Assembly (NCBI RefSeq): GCF_026914265.1
Contig: NC_069125.1
Location: forward strand, 6,592,117 to 6,656,116
Direction: 5' to 3'
Length of the DNA stretch: 64,000 bases
Source of the DNA: Mya arenaria
Taxonomy: Eukaryota > Mollusca > Bivalvia > Myida > Myidae
In this document: piece by piece, positions 63,246 through 64,000 of the stretch
Layout: each line of letters starts with the position of its first letter
Numbering within the stretch: the first letter of the stretch is position 1
Made by a program: the position numbers and the translations under genes
The notes under the pieces: generated by a model
Databases searched by the model: none
The model's input: only the letters and a program-made list of their open reading frames with translations
What the model was told of the DNA's origin: nothing

Positions 63246-64000
63246 ATGAAAGACCTGTTCAAAAGTCTTATTATATAGAATTGTCACACATTTTCGCGAC
63301 GTCTTTTCAGTCAATATTTTTTAGCGATGTGGCAATTCGTAAGAGGGCTCTAGAGCCAGCACAGCCGATTCAGATAGTCATTGATACAAGCTTAAATCAA
63401 ACGAGATTCTCTCGAGTTTTGCGGCGTTTCTAACAAGAACAACTGCGATCGTAATTAACTGTGGCCGACGGTAAGCGGTCAGACGACAAAAAGTGAAACA
63501 GTATTATGATTTATTTGCTTAATGCTCCTACAGTAGGTCAACATTCAACTGATAATCTTGAATAATAATATATATAGAGATTTATAATCAGGGCTTCTAG
63601 CAATAAGTGTGATATCGACAACGATTTTTTCATTAGTGCAAATTAAAATGACGTAAGCGGCACACTCAGCTTTCCTACTATGTAGTTAATCAAGCGTGTC
63701 GCTGTTAATATATGACTAGGTTAATTAATTCGGATTTGTCTTGCTTTCGCGGATTAACAATGACAAATGCATCTTTAAAACTGTTTTTAACCAGCAATGG
63801 TTCTTTATTACAATTTAAATTTAACCGTTCATGTAATGATCGACGACGACGACATGGCATATTGCCATGTGTAAATATGGACCGATTTTAACACTTTAAT
63901 GATCAGGATAGCTGCAAGGACATAATTAACACATATTTGGTTTAATTGTGTCTTCTGCGACCTACCAATACCCGTGATCGGACTGATTGCCGACCTACCA
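63246..64000. other. Right-edge sequence, presumably Twinkle intron
   Basis: No exon matching the missing Twinkle N-terminal region and no repeat end is recognised. A CGACGACGACG triplet run lies at about 63841-63852. Confidence 0.4.

Noticed and set aside
63224..63433. 69-codon plus-strand frame at the right edge
   Set aside because: It begins inside the end of a tandem-core repeat and has no recognisable motif.

Overview
The window is nuclear DNA of an animal, almost certainly a bivalve mollusc and probably a heterodont clam. It is AT-rich, its genes are split by GT-AG introns, and it is packed with small inverted-repeat transposons, tRNA-derived SINEs and tandem arrays. No prokaryotic, plasmid or viral features are seen. 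The species call is inference from the style of the repeats; the genes were identified by reading exons across splice sites and recognising the encoded family.

From left to right: (1) 1398-1790, minus: the first two coding exons of a G protein-coupled receptor kinase of the GRK2/3 class; the rest lies beyond the left edge. (2) 2-16 kb: no convincing gene. It holds a 31-bp tandem array open in all six frames, a nested MITE with a clear target-site duplication, a 73-bp array and a 37/52-bp array. (3) 16401-20679, plus: a complete five-exon cytosolic sulfotransferase with a 5'-truncated LINE in intron 1. (4) 21363-23064, minus: a complete three-exon Ly6/Quiver-like small secreted or GPI-anchored protein. 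(5) 23-34 kb: transposon-rich spacer with 38-bp and 51-bp arrays. (6) 34183-37294, plus: a complete three-exon proline-rich protein that I cannot name. (7) 42706-44685, plus: a GT14-family core beta-1,6-N-acetylglucosaminyltransferase (GCNT-like), with a short first coding exon proposed here. (8) 46661-61293, minus: the C-terminal eight exons of Twinkle, the mitochondrial replicative DNA helicase. Its introns are swollen by a 21-bp array, two 146-bp arrays and a U2 snRNA locus.

The genes do not form a pathway; this is ordinary metazoan gene order. GCNT and Twinkle converge tail to tail about 2 kb apart, and the sulfotransferase and the Ly6 gene also converge. The two most striking signals lie inside Twinkle introns. 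First, the two 146-bp arrays carry at least eleven perfect inverted AGGTCA half-sites with 3-bp spacing (oestrogen-response-element consensus), often followed by extra half-sites. Second, an apparently intact U2 snRNA gene is followed by five decaying tandem copies of only its 3' domain.
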